NCBI GenBank assembly: GCA_934663595.1
Contig: CAKUKM010000040.1
Coordinates: 1-18,448, forward strand
Length of the DNA stretch: 18,448 nucleotides
From: an uncultured Clostridia bacterium
GTDB lineage: Bacteria > Bacillota > Clostridia > Christensenellales > Aristaeellaceae
Direction of reading: 5' to 3'
Shown here: in pieces, positions 1-6,515 of the stretch
Layout of the letters: each line of letters begins with the position of its first letter
Numbering within the stretch: the first letter of the stretch is position 1
Position numbers and translations under genes: made by a program
Notes under the pieces: model-generated
The model's database searches: none
Seen by the model: only the letters and a program-made list of their open reading frames with translations
Told to the model about the DNA's origin: nothing

Positions 1-1
1 G

Positions 2-811
2 CTTGTAGTAGAATATAAGTACGACGCATGGGGCAAGCCGATTGCCACCACTGGTTCGATGGCAGCGACGCTGGGCAGGCGCAATCCGTTCCGCTATCGT
101 GGTTATGTCTACGATGAGGAATCTGAACTGTACTACCTGAGGAGTCGTATGTATGCGCCATCATTAAACAGGTTCGTGAATTCAGATAAATATGTAATTG
201 CAACATCGTATCCGCTTCGCTGTAATACATATGCATACTGTTGTAATGAGCCGGTAATGCATGTAGATCGAAATGGGAATTTCTTCCAAAAAATTGCATC
301 GTGGTTCAAAGACACAATTATCGGTGGCTTGATCGAAAAATATGCTCCAAATCAGCTCAATGTTGTTGAGAAGACATTGGCCAAAAATCATCCCATAGCA
401 GCAGCCAAGGCGAACTGGGCACGCAACACTGCAAATACGGTAACGGCAGGTCTATTCGGTTCGAACTGGAATTCTGACAATACCCGCGAGAATGCCTTCA
501 AGCATTGCTTGTGGAATGCTTTGATGGCGTATTCGATGGGTGAAGATCTTGCTCGTCAATTTGGGGAGGCTCACGAGTATGGTATGATGGAGAATTATCC
601 TGAAAGTACAAAAATGGATCTACACAATAATGAAGTTGGCTATTCCCTTGTGGTAGCTCCTCCTACGCCTGATGAATTGAGCAAAGCTGCTCTTGCTCGG
701 TATGCAACCTGTTATGAACCGATATATCCAACGGGTGATTGGAAGATCTACATCATTATTGATCGTGTATATAACGCGTTGCAGGATGGAACATTGTACT
801 ATTTCGAGTAA
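2..811 (+). CDS. RHS/YD-repeat protein C-terminus with toxin tip (5' partial)
   Basis: The reading frame is open from base 2, so the gene starts outside the window. The first part reads VEYKYDAWGKP, then GRRNPFRYRGYVYDEESELY and RSRMYAPSLNRF, which is the RHS repeat-associated core that ends the YD-repeat shell and precedes a variable toxin. The last ~180 residues are the variable tip. They contain ENAFKHCLWNAL, a His-Glu pair in FGEAHEY, and MDLHNNEVG. This pattern (H...W, HE, DLxNN) resembles the DUF6973 type of RHS-associated domain; that match is from memory and its activity is not known to me. Codons become clearly AT-rich from about base 170, as is usual for exchanged toxin tips. The gene ends at TAA (809-811), 17 bases before the next gene, which would suit a toxin-immunity pair. 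The RHS call is secure; the toxin family is moderately sure. Confidence 0.85.
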   Translation, partial: LVVEYKYDAWGKPIATTGSMAATLGRRNPFRYRGYVYDEESELYYLRSRMYAPSLNRFVNSDKYVIATSYPLRCNTYAYCCNEPVMHVDRNGNFFQKIASWFKDTIIGGLIEKYAPNQLNVVEKTLAKNHPIAAAKANWARNTANTVTAGLFGSNWNSDNTRENAFKHCLWNALMAYSMGEDLARQFGEAHEYGMMENYPESTKMDLHNNEVGYSLVVAPPTPDELSKAALARYATCYEPIYPTGDWKIYIIIDRVYNALQDGTLYYFE

Positions 812-828
812 ATATATTGGAGGCTAGT

Positions 829-1428
829 ATGAAACGTTGCATTAGTCTGAAATGTATCGCAGCAACAATGGCTGTAATCTTCACAATTTGTTTGTGCTTT
901 TTGCTATTGTATAATAAACCTGATGCGTCCACGCATCAGACAGGTCAATATGAACTAGAATTCTATACTAGCCTCCTATATGCATTGAATGATACAAAAA
1001 GAATCTATATTGATGATCTGATCCCTGTTGAGTGGGATACAATGCATGTTTTTGTTGCATATGCCACTAAAGACAACAAGGTAGACTATGCTGGTTACAT
1101 ATATGCAAATGATATTCAAGATATAACACATGAAGATGTTATCTCGTTAATTTTTCTGGCAGAAGATAAGGTGGTATATTATGTAGATGCACTGGTTCCA
1201 AGAATGTTTGATGTAGAAAGAATAAGTGCAAATGAAGTTAAACTGACATTGAACGACGACATTTCAACGCTGGTTAATTTAGGAGAAGCAGAAATGATCT
1301 CGAGCTGGGGCTATAGAACAGAAATAACCGAGACACATTATCAAAACAGGCCTTACTTAGATGTAGTCAATAAAGGTAATGGTTCGTTCTTCCTAACCAT
1401 TAAAAACGAGAAAATATTGGAACCGTAG
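829..1428 (+). CDS. Membrane-anchored protein after the RHS toxin, candidate immunity protein
   Basis: 199 residues. The ATG at 829 is preferred over the in-frame TTG at 817 because GGAGG at 819-823 lies just before it. Residues ~7-26 are a hydrophobic segment rich in Ile, Phe, Cys and Leu, followed by YNKPD, so this is a single N-terminal membrane anchor or uncleaved signal with a ~170-residue soluble domain outside. No family was recognised. Position directly after the RHS toxin tip, the same low GC, and small size fit an immunity protein; that role is inferred from context only. It ends at TAG (1426-1428). This matters because the phage genes in this window read TAG as sense. If TAG were sense here too, the protein would gain 24 residues running into transposon-end sequence and stop at TAA, which looks less natural than ending at KILEP. 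Confidence 0.7.
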   Translation: MKRCISLKCIAATMAVIFTICLCFLLLYNKPDASTHQTGQYELEFYTSLLYALNDTKRIYIDDLIPVEWDTMHVFVAYATKDNKVDYAGYIYANDIQDITHEDVISLIFLAEDKVVYYVDALVPRMFDVERISANEVKLTLNDDISTLVNLGEAEMISSWGYRTEITETHYQNRPYLDVVNKGNGSFFLTIKNEKILEP

Positions 1429-1461
1429 ACATCAGTTTGGATTTTTAGCCCCGCCGCATTC

Positions 1462-1486
1462 TGGACCGCACCCCGTCAAGAGGACA
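1462..1486. repeat. Possible terminal inverted repeat of the IS3-type element
   Basis: The stretch starting TGGACCGCACCCCGTCAAG and ending in GGACA has the look of IS3-family ends (TG at the tip, CCCC tract, second TGTCC motif when read on the other strand). It lies ~55 bases beyond the stop codon of the minus-strand transposase remnant, where the right end is expected. No partner end can be seen because the 5' part of the element is missing. Confidence 0.4.
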
Positions 1487-1509
1487 GAGAAAAAATATAA
1501 AGTTTTCCC

Positions 1510-1541
1510 GGTCAGCAGCCAAGAGCTGCTGGCCGCTTTTT
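1510..1541 (+). terminator. Hairpin terminator downstream of the transposase remnant
   Basis: A stem with arms CAGCAGC (1513-1519) and GCTGCTG (1525-1531), extended by GG/CC pairs and a five-base loop, is followed on the plus strand by GCTTTTT (1535-1541). It could terminate transcription coming from the RHS genes. On the minus strand the stem is not followed by a T run. Confidence 0.5.
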
Positions 1542-2099
1542 AGACGGTGAGACAACGCGCGTGCTTTTCCAAGGGAGTCAGAACGCCCAGTTTGCGCTGA
1601 ACGCGTCTGGTGTTGTAATAGCGGATATACTGCTGCACCATCTGAACAAGGACGCGTTTGCTGGTGAAGCGTCTGCCGTAATAGCGTTCCCGCTTCAGAA
1701 TGCCCCAGAAGCCCTCCATCGGGCCGTTATCAATGCAATGCGCCACCGGGACATGCTCTTCGTCATGCCCGCCTGCACAAGCTTGTGGCGAAACGCGCGG
1801 CTGGTGTACTGGAACCCTCTGTCGCTATGGAACAGCGGATGCGCATCCGGATTCTCCCGAACCGCTTTGTCGAAGGTTTTGAAAACCAGCGGATTGTCGT
1901 TGTGCTCGCTGAGCTCGTAGGACACAATGCGCCGGTCGCACAGATCCAGAAGGGCGCTCAGATAGAGCTTGTGGATCTCGTTTCCCTCGTACCACTTAAA
2001 TTCTGTCACGTCGGTGAGCCACTTCTCGTTTGGCTTTGCGGCGGAAAACTGCCCCAAGAGACCACAGGAATGCCGCCTGCCGACGTGAGGCATCTGTTT
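1540..2099 (-). pseudogene. IS3-family transposase OrfB, truncated and frameshifted
   Basis: The minus strand encodes the C-terminal two thirds of an IS3-type DDE transposase (rve integrase core). Visible landmarks are KPNEKWLTDVTEFKW (first Asp), LFHSDRGFQYTSRAF (second Asp) and HCIDNGPMEGFWGILKRE (catalytic Glu), then YIRYYNTRRVQRKLGVLTPLE at the end. The frame shifts by one base near 1746-1750: the sense strand has CCCGGTGGCG where CCCGGGTGGCG would join MTKSMSR to VAHCIDNG. This is a one-base loss from a G run, so the enzyme is split before its catalytic Glu and should be dead. OrfA and the N-terminal HTH region are absent. The upstream end is joined in frame to an IS66 remnant, so the left boundary is approximate. 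It ends at TAA (1540-1542). Confidence 0.88.
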
Positions 2100-2243
2100 C
2101 AGCAGGTACTTCAGATATTTGTAGGGAACCATCCCGTTGACTTGCGCATCCCCCACAATACTGTAGACTGAATCGCTAGTTGCTGCTCCTTTTCGCGTAT
2201 TGCAGAACAGCCAGTTTCTACGACCTATAGCCTGCCATCGAGA
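2090..2243 (-). pseudogene. IS66-family transposase C-terminal fragment
   Basis: Read from 2243 downwards in the frame that continues into the IS3 remnant, the protein gives QAIGRRNWLFCNTRKGA, then SVYSIVGDAQVNGMVPYKYL and KYLLKQMP. These match the conserved end of IS66-type transposases (GRKNWLF...S..GA..SA..YS..E.AK.NGL.PYKYL). Only about 50 residues remain. The fragment begins a few bases after the stop of the DUF3825-like gene and merges at about 2090-2100 with the IS3 remnant. Boundaries are approximate because no terminal repeats are visible. Confidence 0.75.
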
Positions 2244-2256
2244 TAAAAATGTTCCT

Positions 2257-3084
2257 TCACGTCTGTTCGCGCAGCCATCCTGCGGTCGGGCGCGCCAACA
2301 GGCGGGCGTTCAGGTATGCCATTTGTGGGGTCAGACAGGTTTCGCCGATGTAGTATCCGTCGCCAATGGACAACGCCATTGCCAAATCGGCCTTCGACCT
2401 GCCAGATAGATACAGCGGCATCAGGAATTGCATCCGGCCGTGATAGAATTGCGGCGCAATGATCCCCGGCTCTGCCAGCGCCTGCTGCCGTCCCAGCTCT
2501 ACAGCCGCATCCAACAATAGCGGAAGATTGCCAAAGCTCTGAAGCGCCTGTGGGATGCGTGAAAGATTTTCCGTGTCCTCCAGAATGTGCCTCGCGTTTA
2601 CCCGAATCGGCCAGCCCGGATGGAAAGCCTCGCTGCGCGCGTTCATAATCAGCTGCGGTCGCTGCGGCAGCGGCACCGTGTATTTCAGCAGCGGTGAATT
2701 TTCCTCGCAGAAATCCTTGAAATGCCATTTCCGCATGGAAACGTCCTTGCGGTTCGGAATGAAATAGGCGTAGATTCCCTTGTAGGTGCGTGAGAACAGA
2801 CCCGTATGAAAGCATGCGTCCCGTCCGCAGGTCATGATCGCCGCTTCCTCTGCCCACGCTTCCTCCGCCTGATTGTATCGTATCGCCAGCAGCCGAAATA
2901 CGTCCTTCAGATAGCGCTCCAGAATCGGCGTTCTGTCGTTTCTGGGCGCGTAGTCCGGCTCTCGAAATCTCCATGCTTCCGGCAGCGCCATTTCCGCCAG
3001 CCTGTCCAGCTGCGCGAAAAAGTCAGGCCAGAAGGCGAATTCAAATAATTCGGTTTCCATGTATTGCTTTGCAGCGCCCTGCAT
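2257..3084 (-). CDS. DUF3825-like protein
   Basis: 275 residues from the ATG at 3084, which overlaps the TAA of the upstream gene (TAATG), so the two are translationally coupled; GGAGG lies ~10 bases before. A longer upstream start would run through the neighbour and is unlikely. The order ILERYLKDVFRLL, then CFHTGLFSRTYKGIYAYF, then WHFKDFCEENSPLL, then a C-terminal NARHILEDTENLSR resembles the DUF3825 family, especially the FxTGL...IYAYF and NxxHIL blocks. Family members have been linked to predicted RNA-related and conflict systems; I know no established activity. There are no membrane segments. It is the last gene of its operon and is followed immediately by transposon relics, suggesting an accessory region that gains and loses DNA. 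The family assignment is from memory of the motif pattern. Confidence 0.7.
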   Translation of the reverse strand: MQGAAKQYMETELFEFAFWPDFFAQLDRLAEMALPEAWRFREPDYAPRNDRTPILERYLKDVFRLLAIRYNQAEEAWAEEAAIMTCGRDACFHTGLFSRTYKGIYAYFIPNRKDVSMRKWHFKDFCEENSPLLKYTVPLPQRPQLIMNARSEAFHPGWPIRVNARHILEDTENLSRIPQALQSFGNLPLLLDAAVELGRQQALAEPGIIAPQFYHGRMQFLMPLYLSGRSKADLAMALSIGDGYYIGETCLTPQMAYLNARLLARPTAGWLREQT

Positions 3085-3326
3085 TATTGCTCTTCCTCCA
3101 TGATCCAAATCTCTGAAACGAAGAATTGATTCCCGCGCCGGGTATATCGAAATCGTAGCCGCCCCAGCGCCGCTTCTCCGCAGCCGTCGCATTCATGATT
3201 TGCATTTCTTTTTATCGCCGCGCGCATCCGCACCGCCAGCTCCGCCGGCCTCAGGCGTCGCCCATATTTCTTTGCAAATGCTTTCAGCGCTCGGTTTTCG
3301 ATTACAACGTCCTGTATCGGTGACAC
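3084..3326 (-). CDS. Small protein with a Cys pair, unknown function
   Basis: About 80 residues. Two starts are possible. ATG at 3344 reads MEEVNSV, but its own GGAGGAAG sequence looks like the ribosome binding site for the in-frame GTG at 3326 (MSPIQDVV), which I prefer. The N-terminal half is basic and helical (ALKAFAKKYGRRLRPAELAVRMRA broken around residue 15-35). The middle holds HECDGCGEA, a CxxC that may be half a zinc-binding site with the preceding His. It ends EIWIMEEEQ at TAA overlapping the next ATG. No family was recognised. Tight coupling to the DUF3825-like gene suggests a joint role. It lies directly behind a terminator hairpin, so it depends on read-through from the regulator gene or on a promoter I cannot identify. 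Confidence 0.6.
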   Translation of the reverse strand: MSPIQDVVIENRALKAFAKKYGRRLRPAELAVRMRAAIKRNANHECDGCGEAALGRLRFRYTRRGNQFFVSEIWIMEEEQ

Positions 3327-3346
3327 ACTGTTCACTTCCTCCATAC

Positions 3347-3397
3347 AAAAAAGCAGGCCCTACGAATGCGCATTACGATTCACGCAACGTAGGGCCT
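3347..3397 (-). terminator. Intrinsic terminator/attenuator after the regulator gene
   Basis: The 10-bp arms AGGCCCTACG (3355-3364) and CGTAGGGCCT (3388-3397) are perfectly complementary. On the minus strand the stem is followed by GCTTTTTTG (T run at 3347-3352). A second small stem, arms 3407-3413 and 3419-3425, lies just upstream. The only transcript that reaches the Cys-pair and DUF3825-like genes from the regulator must pass this site. Confidence 0.75.
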
Positions 3398-3430
3398 TCA
3401 GGCATGGCGGCTTCTCCTAAGCCGCTCGGT

Positions 3431-3958
3431 TCATTTGATGCATCTGCTGGATTCACAGGGTGCGGTCATGGCAATATCCAGCAGATTCTCCATTGCCATA
3501 GCCATGTGCCGGCAGATGCATTTCTGCTTCTGCGGCTCTGAAATAAACAGGCATTTTCCCTGCAGACAGATGCCGTCCACCACCTTCGACATTGCGGTAT
3601 CCATCGCAACCAGACTTTCCCGGCTGTAATAGGCCGCCTTCAGGCGGTTCACCACATAGCGCTCCTGCGCTTCGACCAGCATCGAATATCCCTCGCATTT
3701 GCCCACTTCCTCAACGAGGTTGTTTCGAAGCATGCGGTTGATCAGAAAATCTATGCTCACGCCGTGTTCTACCGCCAGATGATAAAGCACCTTGTCTGCA
3801 TTCTGTCCCATGCCGCCGCCTTGCTTAAAGCGCTTCAGCATTTTGCCAACGTCTGAAGGGCTGATATCCATTTCCTTACCCAGCTGATTGCGGCTGCCAC
3901 CGCATATGTCATACAGGTAGTAGTTAAAGCAATCGCGATATATGCTACAGGTATCCAT
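3431..3958 (-). CDS. Helix-turn-helix regulator of the divergent locus
   Basis: 175 residues; the ATG at 3958 follows GGAGGGG by seven bases. Residues ~20-46 (SRNQLGKEMDISPSDVGKML) look like a helix-turn-helix, so a DNA-binding role is likely. The middle is helical. The C-terminal part carries a cysteine group (ICLQGKC, then QKCICRH) that might bind metal or form disulfides. No named family was recognised. It is transcribed divergently from the coiled-coil gene. Its promoter (-35 TAGACT at 4005-4010, 17-bp spacer, -10 TATGAT at 3982-3987) abuts one arm of a perfect 15-bp inverted repeat, which suggests that it controls itself and the divergent gene. It ends at TGA (3431-3433). Confidence 0.7.
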   Translation of the reverse strand: MDTCSIYRDCFNYYLYDICGGSRNQLGKEMDISPSDVGKMLKRFKQGGGMGQNADKVLYHLAVEHGVSIDFLINRMLRNNLVEEVGKCEGYSMLVEAQERYVVNRLKAAYYSRESLVAMDTAMSKVVDGICLQGKCLFISEPQKQKCICRHMAMAMENLLDIAMTAPCESSRCIK

Positions 3959-3981
3959 GTACTCACCCCTCCGTAAATATA

Positions 3982-4010
3982 ATCATAATCCAAACTCCGG
4001 AGAAAGTCTA
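3982..4010 (-). promoter_or_regulatory. Promoter of the regulator gene
   Basis: On the minus strand TAGACT (4005-4010) and TATGAT (3982-3987) are separated by 17 bp, and the start codon lies 24 bp beyond the -10. The -35 is a weak match and overlaps operator arm 4010-4024 by one base. Confidence 0.6.
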
Positions 4011-4061
4011 TCAGACATTTGTCCGTTGAAATCAGGGGCTTTTCAGGGACAAATGTCTGAT
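4010..4061. promoter_or_regulatory. Paired operator: perfect 15-bp inverted repeat
   Basis: Left arm 4010-4024 (ATCAGACATTTGTCC) and right arm 4047-4061 (GGACAAATGTCTGAT) are exact reverse complements, 22 bp apart. Each arm also contains an almost palindromic core, GACATTTGTC (4014-4023) and GACAAATGTC (4048-4057), as expected for two dimer sites 34 bp centre to centre. The left arm touches the -35 of the regulator promoter and the right arm touches the -35 of the coiled-coil gene promoter. Confidence 0.75.
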
Positions 4062-4089
4062 TTGCAAATCGTTGAAAGCGTGCTATGAT
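4061..4089 (+). promoter_or_regulatory. Promoter of the coiled-coil gene
   Basis: TTTGCA (4061-4066; alternatively TTGCAA one base on) and TATGAT (4084-4089) are 16-17 bp apart. Predicted transcription starts near 4096, downstream of the ATG at 4072, which is why the start at 4135 is preferred for the gene. Confidence 0.6.
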
Positions 4090-4134
4090 ATTCCCAGATT
4101 CTATACGATCCTATACGAAAGAAGGCTCCGCCGG

Positions 4135-5382
4135 ATGATCGACCCTATGTATACCATGATCCATAAGGTCATATTGCATATCGTTCCGTCCCATGCGATG
4201 TACGCCGATTCGCTCTGGAATGAAGTTATATCCTTCCTGCACGCAGAAATAATGCATATCGCGGCGCTGGATGTCGCGCTGGAATCCTTTGCGACCGGGC
4301 TGGCGGTCAGCAGCGCGGATGGCTCGTGCGCGCTGCGCACGGTATTTGTTCCACCGGATGAAGATTCCAGAGTTTCGCTTTGGGCGCTGCGCCTGCGTGA
4401 AAGAGATCCATACCTTAATTACAGAACAAAGACGACGCACATTGGCATACAGCAATCATCTCCTCACGAAATATGGATGTACATTGTGGTTTTGAACGCG
4501 GACAGCCTGGGCGGGAGGTTCGTGCTGCCCAGGCCGATTTCGAGAGAAATTCCTTCTTTCGTTTATCTACTTTTCAGGCATCCGGAGCTTCAATGCATAA
4601 GCGGTCAGTTTGCATTGCGCTCCAACGCGGTTATGCTCATCCCGCAGTGGATCGATCATTTTCTGGAGCTTCTCTATGATGGCGGCCGCAGCCTGCCGGT
4701 AATAATGATCACCTGTCCGGATCTTATCTCTCCGGGCGAGCTTCAAAGGCAGCTTCTGGGCAACGCCATCGTCTGCTTTTGCGATGATCCCAATACAATC
4801 TTTATGTTGAATGATCGTCTGCCGCCCAGCTGCAGCGTGCCGCTGGATTCCATTCGAACCTATCTGCCCTTTACGCGGGATGAACGTCGACAGCCGGTTC
4901 ATCCGATCATCGCGCTGCCCGATATTCAGCGTCTGGGCAGTCAGGAGATATACGCCGCCTTCCGTCAGGCGTATTGCGAGAACCTGCGCGCGTCCGAGCG
5001 CAGCGCGTTCATCACGGTCGATACCTGCCGTACCGTGCAGATGGAGCGCGAACAGGCCGCGCTCTGCCAGCAGCTGGTCAGGGCAGACGCCGATCTGCGC
5101 GGCATGAAAAAGGATTTATCCGCTTCGCAGGATCGCTGCCAATCCCTTCAGGATCAGCTGGACGTGCTCAGCGAAAAGCGCGCGCATACCGGCGTGGAGG
5201 AATACGAATCGCTTCTCAATGAATGCATGGAAGAAGCGGATCGCACGAAACATATGCTGCAAAGCCTCGTAGAACAGCTCTATTCTGCCGCTCCCGATTT
5301 TACGCCGCCCCAGAATGCGCCTGCGTTTATAAAGGATCTCTACGATGCGCTCGGCTTCCGCGCGCGTGCTTTTCATCGGTAA
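4135..5382 (+). CDS. Coiled-coil protein of unknown function
   Basis: 415 residues from ATG 4135, preceded by AAGAAGG about 9 bases away; the upstream in-frame ATG at 4072 lies before the predicted transcription start. Residues 1-~290 appear globular and mixed alpha/beta (for example HKVILHIVPSHAMYADSLWN, EIWMYIVVLNADSLGGRFVL). A long charged helix, probably coiled coil, spans ~300-385 (MEREQAALCQQLVRADADL onwards, through LQDQLDVLSEKRA), followed by a short folded tail. There is no signal peptide or membrane segment. No family was recognised. It is expressed from a promoter facing the regulator and its -35 sits at an operator arm, so it is probably repressed by that regulator. It converges on the phage operon and ends at TAA. 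Confidence 0.75.
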   Translation: MIDPMYTMIHKVILHIVPSHAMYADSLWNEVISFLHAEIMHIAALDVALESFATGLAVSSADGSCALRTVFVPPDEDSRVSLWALRLRERDPYLNYRTKTTHIGIQQSSPHEIWMYIVVLNADSLGGRFVLPRPISREIPSFVYLLFRHPELQCISGQFALRSNAVMLIPQWIDHFLELLYDGGRSLPVIMITCPDLISPGELQRQLLGNAIVCFCDDPNTIFMLNDRLPPSCSVPLDSIRTYLPFTRDERRQPVHPIIALPDIQRLGSQEIYAAFRQAYCENLRASERSAFITVDTCRTVQMEREQAALCQQLVRADADLRGMKKDLSASQDRCQSLQDQLDVLSEKRAHTGVEEYESLLNECMEEADRTKHMLQSLVEQLYSAAPDFTPPQNAPAFIKDLYDALGFRARAFHR

Positions 5383-5443
5383 GAGGTATTCATATTGTAC
5401 TCTCTGAACGCTGCTTATGTAAATGGTTTTTGAAGCCAAAAGC

Positions 5444-5495
5444 AAAAAAACGGGCTGATCCATCCATTTGAGGAAAGATCAGCCCATCGTTTTTT
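5444..5495. terminator. Bidirectional intrinsic terminator
   Basis: Arms GGGCTGATC (5452-5460) and GATCAGCCC (5477-5485) form a perfect 9-bp stem. Seven As (5444-5450) lie on one side and six Ts (5490-5495) on the other, so it works for both convergent transcripts. The TAA stop of the last phage gene (5494-5496) overlaps the T run. Confidence 0.85.
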
Positions 5496-5829
5496 ACTGT
5501 TCTATCGCCGGAAGCTCCTGCTATTCTTCCATGAGATGCGTGATCACGCCGTTGCCGCCAAGGGCATGGTATTGATCGTAAATGTCCTGCATCACCTGCC
5601 GGTCGGGAATCGGGTAAAAGCCCTGCCGCATGTACCGCCTGTATCCTTCGAAAAAGCGGTCGCGCAGAAGCGCCATCATTGCCTGACGCATGGCTTTCTG
5701 TTCGGCAGAGTTCTGGCGGATGCGCTTCAGCTGCCTGCGGTATTGCCATGTGATTATGCCCAGCACCTATATGCAAAGCTGCTGCACCCAGTATTTTTCA
5801 ATGATTTCTAAAACGCCGTTCCATGTCAT
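5494..5829 (-). CDS. Small holin-region protein, TAG-recoded
   Basis: 111 residues from ATG 5829 (AAAGGAGAG before it) to TAA 5494-5496, crossing two in-frame TAG codons: codon 21 (5767-5769) and codon 103 (5521-5523). The N-terminus reads MTWNGVLEIIEKYWVQQLCI, then TAG, then VLGIITWQYRRQLKR, making one membrane helix followed by a basic stretch. A hydrophobic residue at the TAG completes the helix; Gln would sit inside it. The rest is helical with RDRFFEGYRRYMRQGFYPI and YDQYHALGGNGVITHLMEE, a pattern I recall from small proteins near phage holins in Clostridia. After the second TAG come QELPAIEQ and the stop; relatives as I recall them have Leu before the (K/Q)xLP tail. A role in lysis is inferred from position and size. 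It is the last gene of the operon. Confidence 0.85.
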
Positions 5830-5843
5830 TTTTCTACTCTCCT

Positions 5844-6503
5844 TTATACCCGTATCCATGTGCCGCCCGAATTGTAATAGGGAACTACCTGCTTCCATGC
5901 GCCGTTCAGCCGATACCAGACCGTGCAGCGCTTCCATGTACTGCCGTCGCAGTACCAGACCACCGCGTCAATGTAGGTCACCGTGATCGTGCAGCTCGTC
6001 ACGCGGGCGTAGTTGCTGGAATAACCGCTGCTGGACGAGGTTTCGCCGTTATACAGCACCAGCGCTGAATTTCCCGCTTCAAAGTACGCCTTCATCGTTG
6101 AAAACAGCCCTGCGTTGGTCGAGGCGCTCTAGGTATGCGTCACGGTATTGCTGTAGAATTTTCCAGTCAACGTGCCCAGCATATCGCCCACCTGCGCCGA
6201 ACCGCGAACGCCTGTGTTCAGGCTCTGGTAGTTCGCCTTGCGGAAGGTTAATACCTTGCTGGATGAACCGGAGCCTGCGCCGGAGCAGGTGATGCTCAGC
6301 GAAATCTGCTGGATGAGCTTTCCCTTGAGCGTCGCGCCCGCATTGTTAAACACCATTACGCCCACGCGGGATTTGGCCGCTGTAGTGCCCTTATAAGCGC
6401 CCTGACATGCGCCGTTGCTGCTTCCTGTGCTCCATGAATTGGATCCGTATTGCGCGTAACCGATGGTCGAACTGCTGTTCGCGGTTGCAGAAAATGTGCT
6501 CAT
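5844..6503 (-). CDS. Short tail fibre/receptor-binding protein, TAG-recoded
   Basis: 219 residues from ATG 6503 (GAGGTG before it) to TAA 5844-5846, with one in-frame TAG at codon 125 (6129-6131). Residues ~5-180 are a Ser/Gly/Thr-rich beta domain that resembles the N-terminal domain of the neighbouring 675-residue protein. Shared blocks include VRGSA/MRGSA, TVT, and GNSALVLY/GNRVLILY. In the alignment the TAG faces Phe of the paralogue. The C-terminus has three Trp-Tyr repeats (VVWYCDGSTWKRC, VWYRLNGAWKQVV, YYNSGGTWIRV), a repeat type seen at the ends of phage tail proteins and probably used in surface binding. Binding target unknown. There is no frameshift or other stop. Confidence 0.85.
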
Positions 6504-6515
6504 GGCTTCACCTCA

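Noticed and set aside
458..466. tRNA T-loop-like GGTTCGAAC
   Set aside because: It sits inside the RHS toxin coding frame and no acceptor or anticodon stem pairs around it.
1740..1760. Programmed frameshift in the IS3 transposase
   Set aside because: IS3 programmed frameshifting occurs at the OrfA/OrfB overlap. This shift is inside the OrfB catalytic core at a short G run and the element lacks OrfA.
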